Shown: positions 1 to 9,720, numbered from the stretch's first letter. The stretch: DNA of 64,000 bases from Sporosarcina ureae (GCF_002082015.1 NZ_CP015109.1:2881001-2945000), one strand, 5' to 3'. Translations and numbers: made by a program. The notes: a model not told the origin generated them from the letters alone.

Positions 1-1
1 G

Positions 2-1540
2 GCGTTTACCGGAGCGAGTGCGCATTTGACTGTCAGCTACCCCATTGCGGATGAAGAAGGAAAGGCGTTGATACCTTCTCTTTATATTCCAAGGCTTAAG
101 CAGATGGTTTCGAATATACCGATGGAAATCGCCGTCATGGAGCCAACGGAATTGTCCGAAGTAGGAGACAAACTTGCCTATATTGAACATCCTGAAGTGG
201 CGCTGTCTTACGCGATTCGGATTATGCGGCAAGCTTCAACTCAGGAAGAAATCGCACCTGAATGGCAAGCGGTTCTAGCCTATTATAAAGAAGATCCACT
301 GTGGTCTTCCGTTGTAGAGTCGATCGTCCAACCTGCTTTGAAGCGTCAGAAGACCGAATTACTGGATACGGAACTAACGACAGGTTTATACGGATCATCC
401 TTTACGACGAGTGTCTCGAGGATAGAATCGTACTATAGTTGTCCGTTCCAACATTTCACGACGTATGGTTTGAATTTACAAGACCGTTTTGAATTCCAGC
501 TTGAAGCACCGGATATCGGGGATTTATTCCACGCAGCATTGAAGTGGGTATCCGATGAAGTCATGCGCCAAGGTTTGTCGTGGGCAGCGTTGACGAAAGA
601 ACAGTGCTGGCAGTTAGGCCGGGATGCGATTGATGCACTGGCGCCGAAGTTCTTCCATAGAATTTTATTATCGAGTCAACGCTATGCGTATATTCAACGA
701 AAATTGATGCAAATCATTCAACGGACAATTCGTGCACTACAGTCGCAGGCGCGTAATTCAAGCTTCACGCCAATTGCGATTGAAGCAGGTTTTGGTCCGA
801 ATGAAGAAATTGCACCGCTTGAAATCAACTTGAAAAATGGTCAACAAATGCATATTAGAGGTCGAATTGATCGAATCGACACGATGAAAAAAGATGACCA
901 GACATATTTGCGAGTAGTCGATTATAAATCGTCAGCTCGTGCGCTTGATTTGACCGAAGTGTACTATGGTTTATCACTGCAAATGCTAACGTATTTAGAC
1001 GTCGCACTCGAGCATGCAGAAGATTGGCTCGGAGTCTACGCAAATCCTGCAGGCGTATTGTATATGTACGTCCACAATCCGATGTTGCGTTTAACGAAAG
1101 AATTGAACGAAGAGGCTGTGGAAAAAGAGTTATTGAAATCGTATAAAATGCAAGGCTATATACTAGAAGATGCAGACGTTGCGTTGGCAATGGATGAGCA
1201 CATCGATAGTGAGTCATTGATTATTCCGGCACGCTTAAAGAAAGATGGCTCGTTTTATTCCAATTCAAAAGTCGTGCCACCTGAAGATATTAATATTCTA
1301 CGTTCCTATGTCCGTAAGAAACATCAGCAAGCAGGCGACGGCATGTTGTCAGGGGATACGCGTGTCTATCCGTACCGTCTGAAAGACCATATGCCGTGCA
1401 CGTTCTGTTCGTATCAGTCAATTTGTCAGTTCGATAGTACCGATCCGACACAACCGACACGGAACTATTCGGCCTATAAGCCGGAAGAGTCATTAGAAAA
1501 GATGAGGAAGGAGATCGATCCAGATGCGAATTCCAGATAA
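2..1540 (+). CDS. addB: ATP-dependent nuclease subunit B (AddB), C-terminal part
   Basis: AddB pairs with AddA in the helicase-nuclease that processes double-strand breaks for RecA loading (the Gram-positive RecBCD equivalent). Only the last 512 residues are visible. The frame is open to the left edge, so the TTG at 26 is internal and the true start lies outside the window. The nuclease motif LRVVDYKSS lies near residue 305. Four cysteines, one in SYYSCPF near residue 145 and three in the C-terminal CTFCSYQSIC, match the Fe-S cluster that pins the AddB nuclease domain. The gene overlaps addA by 17 bp, so the two are translationally coupled. Family identity is secure from these motifs and the neighbour. 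Confidence 0.96.
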   Translation, partial: AFTGASAHLTVSYPIADEEGKALIPSLYIPRLKQMVSNIPMEIAVMEPTELSEVGDKLAYIEHPEVALSYAIRIMRQASTQEEIAPEWQAVLAYYKEDPLWSSVVESIVQPALKRQKTELLDTELTTGLYGSSFTTSVSRIESYYSCPFQHFTTYGLNLQDRFEFQLEAPDIGDLFHAALKWVSDEVMRQGLSWAALTKEQCWQLGRDAIDALAPKFFHRILLSSQRYAYIQRKLMQIIQRTIRALQSQARNSSFTPIAIEAGFGPNEEIAPLEINLKNGQQMHIRGRIDRIDTMKKDDQTYLRVVDYKSSARALDLTEVYYGLSLQMLTYLDVALEHAEDWLGVYANPAGVLYMYVHNPMLRLTKELNEEAVEKELLKSYKMQGYILEDADVALAMDEHIDSESLIIPARLKKDGSFYSNSKVVPPEDINILRSYVRKKHQQAGDGMLSGDTRVYPYRLKDHMPCTFCSYQSICQFDSTDPTQPTRNYSAYKPEESLEKMRKEIDPDANSR

Positions 1541-4500
1541 GCCGCCACATGAAACCTTTACGGACGATCAATGGAAAGCAATCCACGCGTCCGGTAAAGA
1601 TATTCTCGTATCGGCTGCGGCAGGTTCAGGGAAAACGAAAGTCCTCATCACGCGGATGATCGAAAAAGTATTGAACACGGAACAGCCGATAGATGTCGAT
1701 CAGCTACTCGTGGTGACGTTCACAAATGCGGCAGCGGCCGAAATGCGTCATCGCATGGCGAGTGCGCTTGAGGAAGCGATCGTACAAGATCCTTCTTCCG
1801 TGCATTTACGTAGACAGTTGAATCTGCTAAATAAAGCACAGATTTCCTCTTTGCACTCATTTTGTCTGCAAGTTGTTCGGCAGTATTCATATGTACTCGA
1901 TATCGATCCTGGATTCCGTATTGCCGATGCAACCGAGGCCGCGATTTTACGTGATGACACGATTGCACTCGTTTTGGAGGATGCCTATAGTCAGCCAGAT
2001 CCCGAAGCGATTTATCGTCTGAGTGATAGTTTCACCGCAGACCGGAATGATCAGGCGATCGAGACGTTAATTGATAAACTGTATGATTATTCCCGAGTGC
2101 ATCCAAACCCATCGCAGTGGTTAGAGCTCATCCCACAGCAATATGAAATTGGAGAGGATGCGACGATTGACGGCTTGTCATTCATCGATTCGCTGAAAGT
2201 ATCGATTCAACATACGCTTGAAGAAGCAAAAACGATCGCGCGTGATTTGCAGCGAGTGGCGGAAATGAATGATGGACCGCTACCATTGCTAGAAACTGCG
2301 AAAGCAGATGAAGTATGGATTGATGGTGCGCTTGATTATATGTTGCACGGCAAGTGGGAAGATGCCTTTGCGTATTTCCAGACGTTGAAGTGGGTGAAAG
2401 CGGGTACGATTCGTAAAGATTCATGTGACGAGGACTTGGCTACGCGTGGGAAGTCGATGCGAGATCAAGTGAAGAAAATCGTCACGGCATTAAAAGATAC
2501 GTATTTTACTCGCACACCTGCAAGATTATTAGAAGAAATCCGTTTGATGGCACCACTTATGCACACACTCGTCGGTTTGGTAAAGGATTTTACGACGCGG
2601 TACCAAGCGCTCAAAGAAGAGCGCGGCTTAGTGGATTTCTCGGATCTTGAGCACTATGCATTACAGATTTTATCCGAAGAAGTAGACGGGAAGCGCGTTC
2701 CTTCAGATATTGCGAACGATTACCGAAATCGATTTGCGGAAGTATTGGTGGATGAGTATCAAGATACGAACTTCTTGCAGGAAGCAATTTTGCAGTTAGT
2801 GAAGCAAGGCGGAGAAACAGACGGCAATTTATTCATGGTAGGGGACGTCAAACAGTCGATTTATCGATTTCGTCTGGCAGAACCAGGCTTGTTTTTAGGG
2901 AAGTATGAGCGTTTTTCATCAGATGTAGAAGATCAAGGATTGAAAATCGACTTGAATGCCAACTTCAGAAGCCGTAAAGAAGTGCTCGATGCAACGAATT
3001 TTATTTTCAAGCAGATTATGGGGACACGTGTGGGAGAAATTGAGTATGACGACGCGGCCGCGCTAAAGTACGGTGCGCGATATCCCGAAAAAGACGTTTC
3101 AGCGGGACTAACCATTTTGTATGAGAATGAAGAAGAGGACATGTCAGAAGAGCAAGAGGCCCAGCAGGAGTTGAAGAAATCTCAAGTGGAAGCGCGCTGT
3201 ATTGCGCAGAAGATCAAGGCATGGAAAGAAGAGCAAGCGCAAGTAGCAGATGCATTTAGTGGGAAGCAACGTCCGCTCGAATATAGCGATATTGTCATTC
3301 TCATGCGCTCGATGACGTGGTCGAGTGAAATTGCGGACGAACTAAAGGCCGCTGGGATACCTGTCCACGTTTCGTTATCCTCCGGTTATTTTGACGCCAT
3401 TGAAGTGATGATCATGCTCAATACATTGCGTGTCATTGATAATCCATATCAGGATATTCCACTTGTGTCTGTACTGCGTGCGCCGTTTGTAGGGATGACC
3501 GAAAATGAACTAGCGCAAATTCGTCTCGTCAATCGGAATGTGACATTTTATGAAGCACTGCAAGTATTCATGCAGACAGGTGGTGCGGGAGTGAATCCTG
3601 CTACACAAGAAAAACTGCAACGCTTTTTCCTACTACTTGAAGACTGGCGGAATAGGGCGCGCCACGGTTCGTTATCGGAATTGATCTGGCAAGTGTATCA
3701 AGATACGCATTATTATGAAATGGTTGGAATTTTGCCGAACGGTAAACAGCGCCAAGCCAATTTACGTGCGTTACATGACCGAGCGATGGCCTATGAAAAG
3801 ACGTCATTCCGTGGTTTGTTCCGTTTCCTTCGCTTTATCGATCGCATGCGTAAACGTGGGGATGATCTTGGGGAAGCACGGTTCATGAGCGAAAAGGAAA
3901 ACGTTGTACGCATCATGACGATCCACTCATCTAAAGGGTTGGAGTTCCCGTACGTGTTTTTAGCGGGCATGGGACGTCCGTTCAATAAAATGGACTTCCA
4001 TAACCCCTATTTATTTGATCAACATTTCGGACTCGCGGTCAAAGCGATTGATCCGGATAAACGTATTATGTTCACATCACTACCGTTTCTAGCGATCAAA
4101 GAGAAAAAGGAGTTAGAGATGCGGGCGGAAGAAATGCGCGTGCTCTACGTAGCGATGACGCGTGCTAAAGAGCATTTGGAATTGATTGCCTCCGTTAAAG
4201 ATATTGAAAAGACGATGAACAAGTGGCAAGAAGCACAGTTATTGGATGAACATGAACCACTGCCGGAATATACCCGTTCACGGGCAACCGGTTATCTCGA
4301 CTGGATCGGTCCAGCTGTTGCACGCCATATGGACTTTGGGAAGTTCGGTAAGACGACGGGTGGAGAACTGATGGATGATCCGTCATCATGGGAAGTAAAT
4401 GCTTACCCGTTTTCTGCTTTCCATAGTACAAATGAAGTGGAGATAGAGGACTGGATACCTGTTGATCAAGAAGCGGCCGTGGCGGATCCGAAGTTGGTGG

Positions 4501-5228
4501 AAGAAGTGCGAAGTCGTTTTGACGCGCATTATCCGTTTGAATATGCGGTGGAGCTGTCTTCTAAACAATCGGTCAGTGAGTTGAAACGGATTGCGTTGCT
4601 AGAGTTCGAACGAGGAGATGCCGATCCATTTGAAGAAATGGAACCTGACGTCACAAAACGCATCGCGAATCTCCATGAACGACCGTCGTTTTTGCAGAAG
4701 CGTTCATTAACGAAAGCAGAAATCGGAACCGCGATGCATACGGTCATGCAACATCTGGATTTGAAAGTGGAACTAGATCAGGCGAGTGCAACGGAATTTG
4801 TGAAGCAACTTGAAAGACGTGAACTGCTGACGAAAGAAGAGGCGGCTGCGATTGATATTCAAGCGATTGTGGCATTTTTCCAAACGACACTCGGCAAACG
4901 AATGATGCAAGCCGATCAAGTGTTGCGTGAAACACCGTTCACCTATGCACTTCCTGCTGTTGAAGGAGAGTTCCAGTTGCTACAAGGTATTGCTGACTGT
5001 CTGTTCCATGAAGACGGCGAGTGGGTACTCGTTGATTATAAAACGGATGATATCAGTAAGTTTCATTCCGATCAGGCGATTGCAAAAGAAATGCAAGTCC
5101 GTTATGGCACGCAGTTGAATTTGTATAAAAACGTACTGGAATCCATTCTTTCAATTGAGATTAAAGAAATGTTGCTCTATTTATTCAGCGGAGCAAAAAT
5201 TATTAGCTTACAGGAGGAATTCATTTGA
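1524..5228 (+). CDS. addA: ATP-dependent helicase/nuclease subunit A (AddA)
   Basis: UvrD-type 3'-5' helicase with a C-terminal RecB-family nuclease domain, the motor subunit of AddAB. The 1234 residues match the usual AddA length. Walker A (AAAGSGKT) is near residue 35, the Walker B/motif II DEYQDT near residue 410, motif VI (LYVAMTRAKEHL) near residue 880, and the nuclease motif WVLVDYKTD near residue 1170. The ATG at 1524 lies inside addB and is preceded by AAGGAG. The stop overlaps the start of the next gene by 4 bp (TTGA), so the DUF418 gene probably shares the transcript. All helicase and nuclease signatures seen are intact. Confidence 0.97.
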   Translation: MRIPDKPPHETFTDDQWKAIHASGKDILVSAAAGSGKTKVLITRMIEKVLNTEQPIDVDQLLVVTFTNAAAAEMRHRMASALEEAIVQDPSSVHLRRQLNLLNKAQISSLHSFCLQVVRQYSYVLDIDPGFRIADATEAAILRDDTIALVLEDAYSQPDPEAIYRLSDSFTADRNDQAIETLIDKLYDYSRVHPNPSQWLELIPQQYEIGEDATIDGLSFIDSLKVSIQHTLEEAKTIARDLQRVAEMNDGPLPLLETAKADEVWIDGALDYMLHGKWEDAFAYFQTLKWVKAGTIRKDSCDEDLATRGKSMRDQVKKIVTALKDTYFTRTPARLLEEIRLMAPLMHTLVGLVKDFTTRYQALKEERGLVDFSDLEHYALQILSEEVDGKRVPSDIANDYRNRFAEVLVDEYQDTNFLQEAILQLVKQGGETDGNLFMVGDVKQSIYRFRLAEPGLFLGKYERFSSDVEDQGLKIDLNANFRSRKEVLDATNFIFKQIMGTRVGEIEYDDAAALKYGARYPEKDVSAGLTILYENEEEDMSEEQEAQQELKKSQVEARCIAQKIKAWKEEQAQVADAFSGKQRPLEYSDIVILMRSMTWSSEIADELKAAGIPVHVSLSSGYFDAIEVMIMLNTLRVIDNPYQDIPLVSVLRAPFVGMTENELAQIRLVNRNVTFYEALQVFMQTGGAGVNPATQEKLQRFFLLLEDWRNRARHGSLSELIWQVYQDTHYYEMVGILPNGKQRQANLRALHDRAMAYEKTSFRGLFRFLRFIDRMRKRGDDLGEARFMSEKENVVRIMTIHSSKGLEFPYVFLAGMGRPFNKMDFHNPYLFDQHFGLAVKAIDPDKRIMFTSLPFLAIKEKKELEMRAEEMRVLYVAMTRAKEHLELIASVKDIEKTMNKWQEAQLLDEHEPLPEYTRSRATGYLDWIGPAVARHMDFGKFGKTTGGELMDDPSSWEVNAYPFSAFHSTNEVEIEDWIPVDQEAAVADPKLVEEVRSRFDAHYPFEYAVELSSKQSVSELKRIALLEFERGDADPFEEMEPDVTKRIANLHERPSFLQKRSLTKAEIGTAMHTVMQHLDLKVELDQASATEFVKQLERRELLTKEEAAAIDIQAIVAFFQTTLGKRMMQADQVLRETPFTYALPAVEGEFQLLQGIADCLFHEDGEWVLVDYKTDDISKFHSDQAIAKEMQVRYGTQLNLYKNVLESILSIEIKEMLLYLFSGAKIISLQEEFI

Positions 5229-6412
5229 AATTGACTCCTACACCTCTAACCGAACGGGTGGAAGCACTCGATTACTTGAGAGGAATTGCGTTACTCGGGA
5301 TTTTGATTGCGAATATGCTTCATTTCCATTCGCCGTATGCGTATATGGATCCATATTCGTGGTTTACCGTTCCGCATGAGCAGTCGATGTTTCATTTTAT
5401 CGATGTGTTTATAGAAGCTAGTTTCTATCCACTATTCGCCATGTTATTTGGCTATGGTGTGAATATGCAGTATGAAAAATCATTGAAAAACAATACACAG
5501 TTCGCACCATTCATGGCACGACGAATGGGGATTCTACTGATCTTTGGCGTGTTGCATGCGGTACTCATTTGGTCAGGTGACATTTTGTTTACGTATGCGC
5601 TCATGGGATTCATCATGATTGCGGTGATTCGAATTCCGAAGAAATGGTTACTGGCACTTTCGTTCGTTATTTATTTTGTGCCGACATTATTGTTATACAG
5701 TATTTTGGCACTTACTCGTAGTGCAACTTCATCAAATATGTTGGATGGATTTGAAGATGTTCAGCAAATCGAACGTGCGATTGCTGCTTATGCAAACGGT
5801 GCGTTCGGCGATATTTTCGCTTTCCGTTTGAATGAATTTTTCACGTTTGAAATCATCGGGTCGATCACAGCGGTCTTTATCATTCTGCCATTGATCATGT
5901 TCGGTGCAGCGTTATCGAAATTCAAGATTATTGAGCGTATGTATGCGTTGAAAGGAAAGTTGCTATTCGCGATGCTAGTATTCATTCCGATTGGCGTTGT
6001 ATTGAAGAACATCCCGAGTTGGGACGATCCGAAATTCGAAAATATCTTACTCGTTCAATCCATATTTGGTGGACCAATTTTGACGCTTGGATATGGGGCA
6101 TTATTTTTATTACTGTTTCAAATTCCATTTTTAAAGAATATTACGCAACCTTTTGCAAATGTTGGTAGAATGGCATTTACAACGTATATTATGCAGTCGG
6201 TGTTTGCGACGATGATATTTTATTCATATGGAGTAGGTCTGTATGGTAAAGTAGATATAGTGACCGGCACGTGGCTGGCAATCGGAATTTTTGCGATTCA
6301 GCTTATTGTAGCGCAGGTTTGGTTGACGAAATTCCGAATGGGGCCGCTTGAAGCTGTGTGGCGGAAGTGGTCGTACGGAAAGAATTTCGTCGTGAAAGAG
6401 GAAAAAAAGTAG
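5225..6412 (+). CDS. DUF418 (YeiB-like) integral membrane protein
   Basis: A 395-residue, very hydrophobic protein with about ten predicted membrane segments. It begins with the family signature EALDYLRGIALLGILIANM (residues 14-32). YeiB/DUF418 proteins are poorly characterised bacterial membrane proteins, and no reaction can be assigned here. The start is a TTG overlapping the addA stop codon. AGGAGG lies 7 nt upstream, which supports this start and coupling to addA. The cytoplasmic tail is short and basic (KEEKK). No charged catalytic cluster stands out. Confidence 0.85.
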   Translation: MKLTPTPLTERVEALDYLRGIALLGILIANMLHFHSPYAYMDPYSWFTVPHEQSMFHFIDVFIEASFYPLFAMLFGYGVNMQYEKSLKNNTQFAPFMARRMGILLIFGVLHAVLIWSGDILFTYALMGFIMIAVIRIPKKWLLALSFVIYFVPTLLLYSILALTRSATSSNMLDGFEDVQQIERAIAAYANGAFGDIFAFRLNEFFTFEIIGSITAVFIILPLIMFGAALSKFKIIERMYALKGKLLFAMLVFIPIGVVLKNIPSWDDPKFENILLVQSIFGGPILTLGYGALFLLLFQIPFLKNITQPFANVGRMAFTTYIMQSVFATMIFYSYGVGLYGKVDIVTGTWLAIGIFAIQLIVAQVWLTKFRMGPLEAVWRKWSYGKNFVVKEEKK

Positions 6413-6467
6413 ATTTTGTCGTACCATAGGAGTATGTGAATTCACATGGAAAGGGTTGGGTATTGAA

Positions 6468-7364
6468 ATGAAATTATTGTCATTCCGTTACGAAGGACAG
6501 ACTTTATTCGGACCAAAAGTTAAACGCGAGGAAGCTGTATGGGATCTAATCGCAATGGCTGAAGCGTTGGAACAAACTGATTTCCCCAAAACGATGATCG
6601 AAGGCGTTTCCCACGGTATGGATTTTGTAGAGGAAGTTCGTAAATTGGTAGAGAAAACGGAAGCTGAAGGAAACGTAGAGCAGTTTAAACATGCGTTCAC
6701 TGACATCGAATGGTTATCTCCCATTCCACGCACACCGAAAAACGTGTTATGCGTTGGAAAGAACTACCTCGATCATGCAGAGGAACTTGGATCGAAAGCA
6801 CCTGAGAAATTGATGCTATTCACCAAGTCCCCAACAGCCATCGCAGGGGACGAGCAAACGTTATCGATCCATAGTGAAGTGACGGATTCATTGGATTATG
6901 AAGGAGAATTGGCTGTCGTAATTAGCAAGACAGGCAAAAATATTCCAAAGCAACTGGCATATGATTACGTATTTGGTTACACAATTGGTAATGATATTAC
7001 AGCACGCAATATCCAGACAGAACACAAACAGTTCTTCTTAGGTAAAAGTTTAGACGACTCTTGTCCGATGGGGCCTTATGTGGTGACGAAGGACGAAATT
7101 CCAAATCCGCAAAATTTATCCGTCGTCACAAAAGTGAATGATGATGTACGCCAAAACGGTAATACGTCCAACATGATTTTCAAAATCGATGACTTGATCG
7201 CGGAAATCTCTAAGTACGTCACATTGGAGCCGGGTGATGTCATCTTAACAGGTACGCCAGCTGGTGTTGGTAAAGGTATGACACCACCAACGTATTTGAA
7301 AAAAGGCGATACAGTCAAAGTTTCCATTGAAGGAATCGGCACACTAGTTAACCGTTTCGAATGA
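6468..7364 (+). CDS. yisK: YisK-like fumarylacetoacetate hydrolase family protein
   Basis: FAH-fold enzyme of 298 residues. B. subtilis YisK, its closest recognisable relative and also next to yisL, is an oxaloacetate decarboxylase that also interacts with the MreB homologue Mbl. Visible signatures are the core entry CVGKNYLDHAEE near residue 100, the metal-binding DYEGELAVV (acidic residues for the divalent cation), the conserved HKQFFLGKS..D..CPMGP stretch, and the C-terminal TGTPAGVGKG loop. The ATG at 6468 fits GAAAGGG about 12 nt upstream. A TTG 12 bp earlier is less likely. Decarboxylase activity is inferred by homology only. Confidence 0.88.
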   Translation: MKLLSFRYEGQTLFGPKVKREEAVWDLIAMAEALEQTDFPKTMIEGVSHGMDFVEEVRKLVEKTEAEGNVEQFKHAFTDIEWLSPIPRTPKNVLCVGKNYLDHAEELGSKAPEKLMLFTKSPTAIAGDEQTLSIHSEVTDSLDYEGELAVVISKTGKNIPKQLAYDYVFGYTIGNDITARNIQTEHKQFFLGKSLDDSCPMGPYVVTKDEIPNPQNLSVVTKVNDDVRQNGNTSNMIFKIDDLIAEISKYVTLEPGDVILTGTPAGVGKGMTPPTYLKKGDTVKVSIEGIGTLVNRFE

Positions 7365-7456
7365 TACGTAGGTCTATGAAATAAGCAACAGAATAGTCGT
7401 AGTTTGAAAGATATGGTAGAATATCAATCGACTATACTAATAATGAGGTGGAAGTA

Positions 7457-7831
7457 ATGGGATTTTTAACTGATACAACCCATATGCATATTTTTACATG
7501 GGTAGTAGGAATTGTACTATTTTTAGTAGCAGCCAGTATGGCAACAGGAACAAAAGGAAAAAAGATTACACATATGATTTTGCGTCTGTTCTATGTATTG
7601 ATCATTATCTCAGGAGCTGCGTTATTCTTTAAGCATATGAGCATTGATTCCATGCTGTATGGTATCAAATTTGTCCTGGGTATTCTGACAATCGGATTTA
7701 TGGAAATGGTTTTAGTTCGCGGAAATAAAGGGAAGAATACAGGTCTTATGTGGATTCTCTTCATCGTCGCGCTACTTGCTACGCTGTTCATAGGTTTCAA
7801 ATTGCCAATGGGCTTCAACTTTTTCGCATAA
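7457..7831 (+). CDS. yisL: YisL family membrane protein (DUF1516)
   Basis: A 124-residue protein with four hydrophobic helices, beginning MGFLTDTTHMHIFTW as in the UPF0344/DUF1516 family. Function is unknown. The GAGGTGG Shine-Dalgarno at 7445-7451 favours ATG 7457 over the in-frame GTG at 7448. Its position directly after yisK is the same as in B. subtilis. A tiny membrane-protein gene follows 30 bp downstream, before the first terminator, so the two probably share a transcript. Confidence 0.88.
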   Translation: MGFLTDTTHMHIFTWVVGIVLFLVAASMATGTKGKKITHMILRLFYVLIIISGAALFFKHMSIDSMLYGIKFVLGILTIGFMEMVLVRGNKGKNTGLMWILFIVALLATLFIGFKLPMGFNFFA

Positions 7832-7861
7832 TCACTACTGACTACTAAAGGAGATGAGCAA

Positions 7862-7993
7862 ATGGCAACACAGGTCGGCTGGATATTTTTACTTGTAATC
7901 CTGGTACTGATGGGACTGTTTGCCGTCTCCGTTGTAGTCAGTGCGCGTAAACAGCGGGATCTCAAACTTTTAACTGAAGAAGATCGCGAATAA
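7862..7993 (+). CDS. 43-residue single-span membrane protein
   Basis: A short gene starting at ATG 7862, with AAGGAGATGAG placed 5-8 nt upstream, and ending at TAA 7993. The product has a short N-terminus, one hydrophobic span of about 22 residues (WIFLLVILVLMGLFAVSVVV) and a charged cytoplasmic tail ending TEEDRE. It lies 30 bp behind yisL and is followed within 10 bp by a rho-independent terminator, which supports a real, co-transcribed cistron. The family is not recognised. Similar one-span peptides often act as regulators or stabilisers of larger membrane proteins, but nothing here shows a partner. Confidence 0.6.
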   Translation: MATQVGWIFLLVILVLMGLFAVSVVVSARKQRDLKLLTEEDRE

Positions 7994-8003
7994 TTATGCT
8001 TCG

Positions 8004-8034
8004 GCAGTAGAGATTTTTCTCTACTGCTTTTTTT
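8004..8034 (+). terminator. Rho-independent terminator after yisL and the 43-residue gene
   Basis: The 9-bp stem GCAGTAGAG/CTCTACTGC closes a short T-rich loop and is followed by a run of seven T. It ends the yisL transcript. Confidence 0.85.
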
Positions 8035-8170
8035 ATTGACATGAGCGTCATACTTTCACAAGATTGTCTTATTTATAGAACGCCTCCATGGATTTCACAA
8101 GAAAGAATGGCATGGCTTGCTACCGTTTGATAAACTAAAAGAAGAGTTTGTATGAGGAGGATTTACTAAA

Positions 8171-9541
8171 GTGAAACGAATAATCGGACTACTGGCAACT
8201 TGTATGCTTGCCCTATCGATAGCACCATCCGCTTTTGCAGATACCGATCGATCTTTCAGCGATGAAAGTATCTATGATTTACTTGTCGACCGTTTCAATA
8301 ATGGGATTGAATCTAATGATTTCGATGCCGACGCAAAAAATCCAGCAATTTTTAACGGTGGCGACTTCGCTGGAATCAGCAATCGATTGCAACACTTGAT
8401 CGATATGCACTTTACCATGATCTCTGTCGGACCGGTTTTCAAAACGGCTTCGTATGATGGCAATGAAGTATTAGATTACGATGAGATTGAGCCGCACTTC
8501 GGAACAGCGGAAGAATTCACTGCATTAATTGAAGAAATGCATGCGAACGATTTGAAGATCATGGCAGATTTCCCTTTAGTAGGTGAAGTAAGCAATCCGG
8601 CTGTACAGCAGGAACTGCTAGAATCCGCTGTACAATTTGTTTCTGATTATGAATTGGACGGGCTTCGTCTGACACTACTGGATCAGGCGGATACGGGGTT
8701 CCTAAACGATATGATTGAAGCAGTGAAGGAAGCCAATGCTGGTCTATACGTCATTACAAATGAACAGAGCGATGCATCATTTGACAGTATGCCGGCTGAA
8801 GAACGAAGTGCAGCGATCCAAGAATCGTTTGTGCAAGTAGACCCGGATACGTCTTCATTAAACCAGTTTAGCAATGAAGATACAGGGAAATTACTACAGT
8901 TCGATGATTTAACAGGACCACGTTTTACATATAAAATGGTAGAGCTTCGTCAATTCCCACCGACACGTTGGAAAGTAGCGACGGTTGCACAATTCATGCT
9001 CCCAGGCGTTCCGTTAGTACCTTATGCGACAGAAATAGCAGTGAATGGAAAAGAAGCACCGGAATCCCATCCGTTCTTTAACTTTAAGACGGATATGGAG
9101 TTACACGATTGGATTGGAGATTTGAACACTCTTCGCAATGATTCGGAAACGCTTCGTACAGGTGATTTCAAACTCTTGCATAATGAAGATGGCTTTGTCG
9201 TGTTTGAACGTTCTTCTGACGAGGAGACATGGATTATTGCGCTCAATAATACGTCGGAAGTGCAGAAGTTCGAGCTAGATCCTGCAGTATTTGGAGATAA
9301 AAAGAAGTTTCGCGGTGTGCTAGGTCAGGATTTGATCAAAATGACGAAGGATAACAAATATCCATTAGTACTTGAGCGTGAGCTAGCGGAGATTTATATC
9401 GTTGAGGAGGATAAGGGCTTCAATACACCTTATCTGATTGCTTCTATTCTGGTCGTTATTCTATTTGGCTTATTTTTGTATATGGTTATACGGAAGGGCA
9501 AGCAGAGTCGGACTGAGGAAGCTGTTGGAGAGAAGAAGTAA
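8171..9541 (+). CDS. Membrane-anchored GH13 (alpha-amylase family) protein, probably catalytically dead
   Basis: 456 residues: a Sec signal peptide (cleavage after SAFA, residue ~23), an amylase-type barrel (IYDLLVDRFNNG near 34, FNGGDFAGI near 61), a C-terminal beta domain, one membrane span (about 426-446) and a basic tail. Secreted, anchored amylases of this layout occur in Bacillales. Here the GH13 regions are degraded. Region I reads ADFPLVG where a DxVxNH motif is expected. Region II reads GLRLT, with Thr168 in place of the nucleophile Asp. Region IV lacks the His-Asp pair (DDLTGPRFT). Only a Glu near 198 (TNEQS) remains. I infer a pseudoenzyme or carbohydrate-binding role. Start: GTG 8171, 10 nt after AGGAGG. 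The gene is monocistronic. Confidence 0.8.
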   Translation: MKRIIGLLATCMLALSIAPSAFADTDRSFSDESIYDLLVDRFNNGIESNDFDADAKNPAIFNGGDFAGISNRLQHLIDMHFTMISVGPVFKTASYDGNEVLDYDEIEPHFGTAEEFTALIEEMHANDLKIMADFPLVGEVSNPAVQQELLESAVQFVSDYELDGLRLTLLDQADTGFLNDMIEAVKEANAGLYVITNEQSDASFDSMPAEERSAAIQESFVQVDPDTSSLNQFSNEDTGKLLQFDDLTGPRFTYKMVELRQFPPTRWKVATVAQFMLPGVPLVPYATEIAVNGKEAPESHPFFNFKTDMELHDWIGDLNTLRNDSETLRTGDFKLLHNEDGFVVFERSSDEETWIIALNNTSEVQKFELDPAVFGDKKKFRGVLGQDLIKMTKDNKYPLVLERELAEIYIVEEDKGFNTPYLIASILVVILFGLFLYMVIRKGKQSRTEEAVGEKK

Positions 9542-9554
9542 GGGGTAAGGAACC

Positions 9555-9601
9555 GTTGAACGACCGTTCCGGGCGGACGCTTTCCTGCACTTGCAATCAA
9601 C
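9555..9601 (+). repeat. Internally deleted remnant of the GTTGACCG-type intergenic repeat
   Basis: It keeps the left arm (GTTGAACG...GGCGGACGCTTTCC) and the right end (TGCACTTGCAATCAAC) of the element seen complete at 19223-19350, with the middle missing. It lies between the GH13-like gene and the terminators. Confidence 0.55.
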
Positions 9602-9639
9602 TAAGCTAGCACAGTAAACTTCATGCGGTACTTCATAAA

Positions 9640-9685
9640 GAAGAAAACCCAAGATAAGTTCCTGATCTGGAATTCATCTTGGGTT
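9640..9685 (-). terminator. Terminator of the yitU-yitS operon
   Basis: Perfect 10-bp inverted repeat AACCCAAGAT (9646-9655 and 9676-9685). Read on the minus strand it is followed by TTCTTCTTT. It lies just past the degV-family gene. Confidence 0.7.
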
Positions 9686-9691
9686 CTAGAC

Positions 9692-9720
9692 AGTCTGCAG
9701 TTTATGCGGGCTGTTTTTTT
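9692..9720 (+). terminator. Plus-strand terminator after the GH13-like gene
   Basis: The stem AGTCTGCA/TGCGGGCT (with G-U pairs) is followed by seven T. It reaches the convergent gene's stop codon at 9719. Confidence 0.6.

Noticed and set aside
7591..7965. 124-residue minus-strand frame opposite yisL
   Set aside because: Antisense shadow covering yisL and the small gene, whose family match and ribosome sites are clear.
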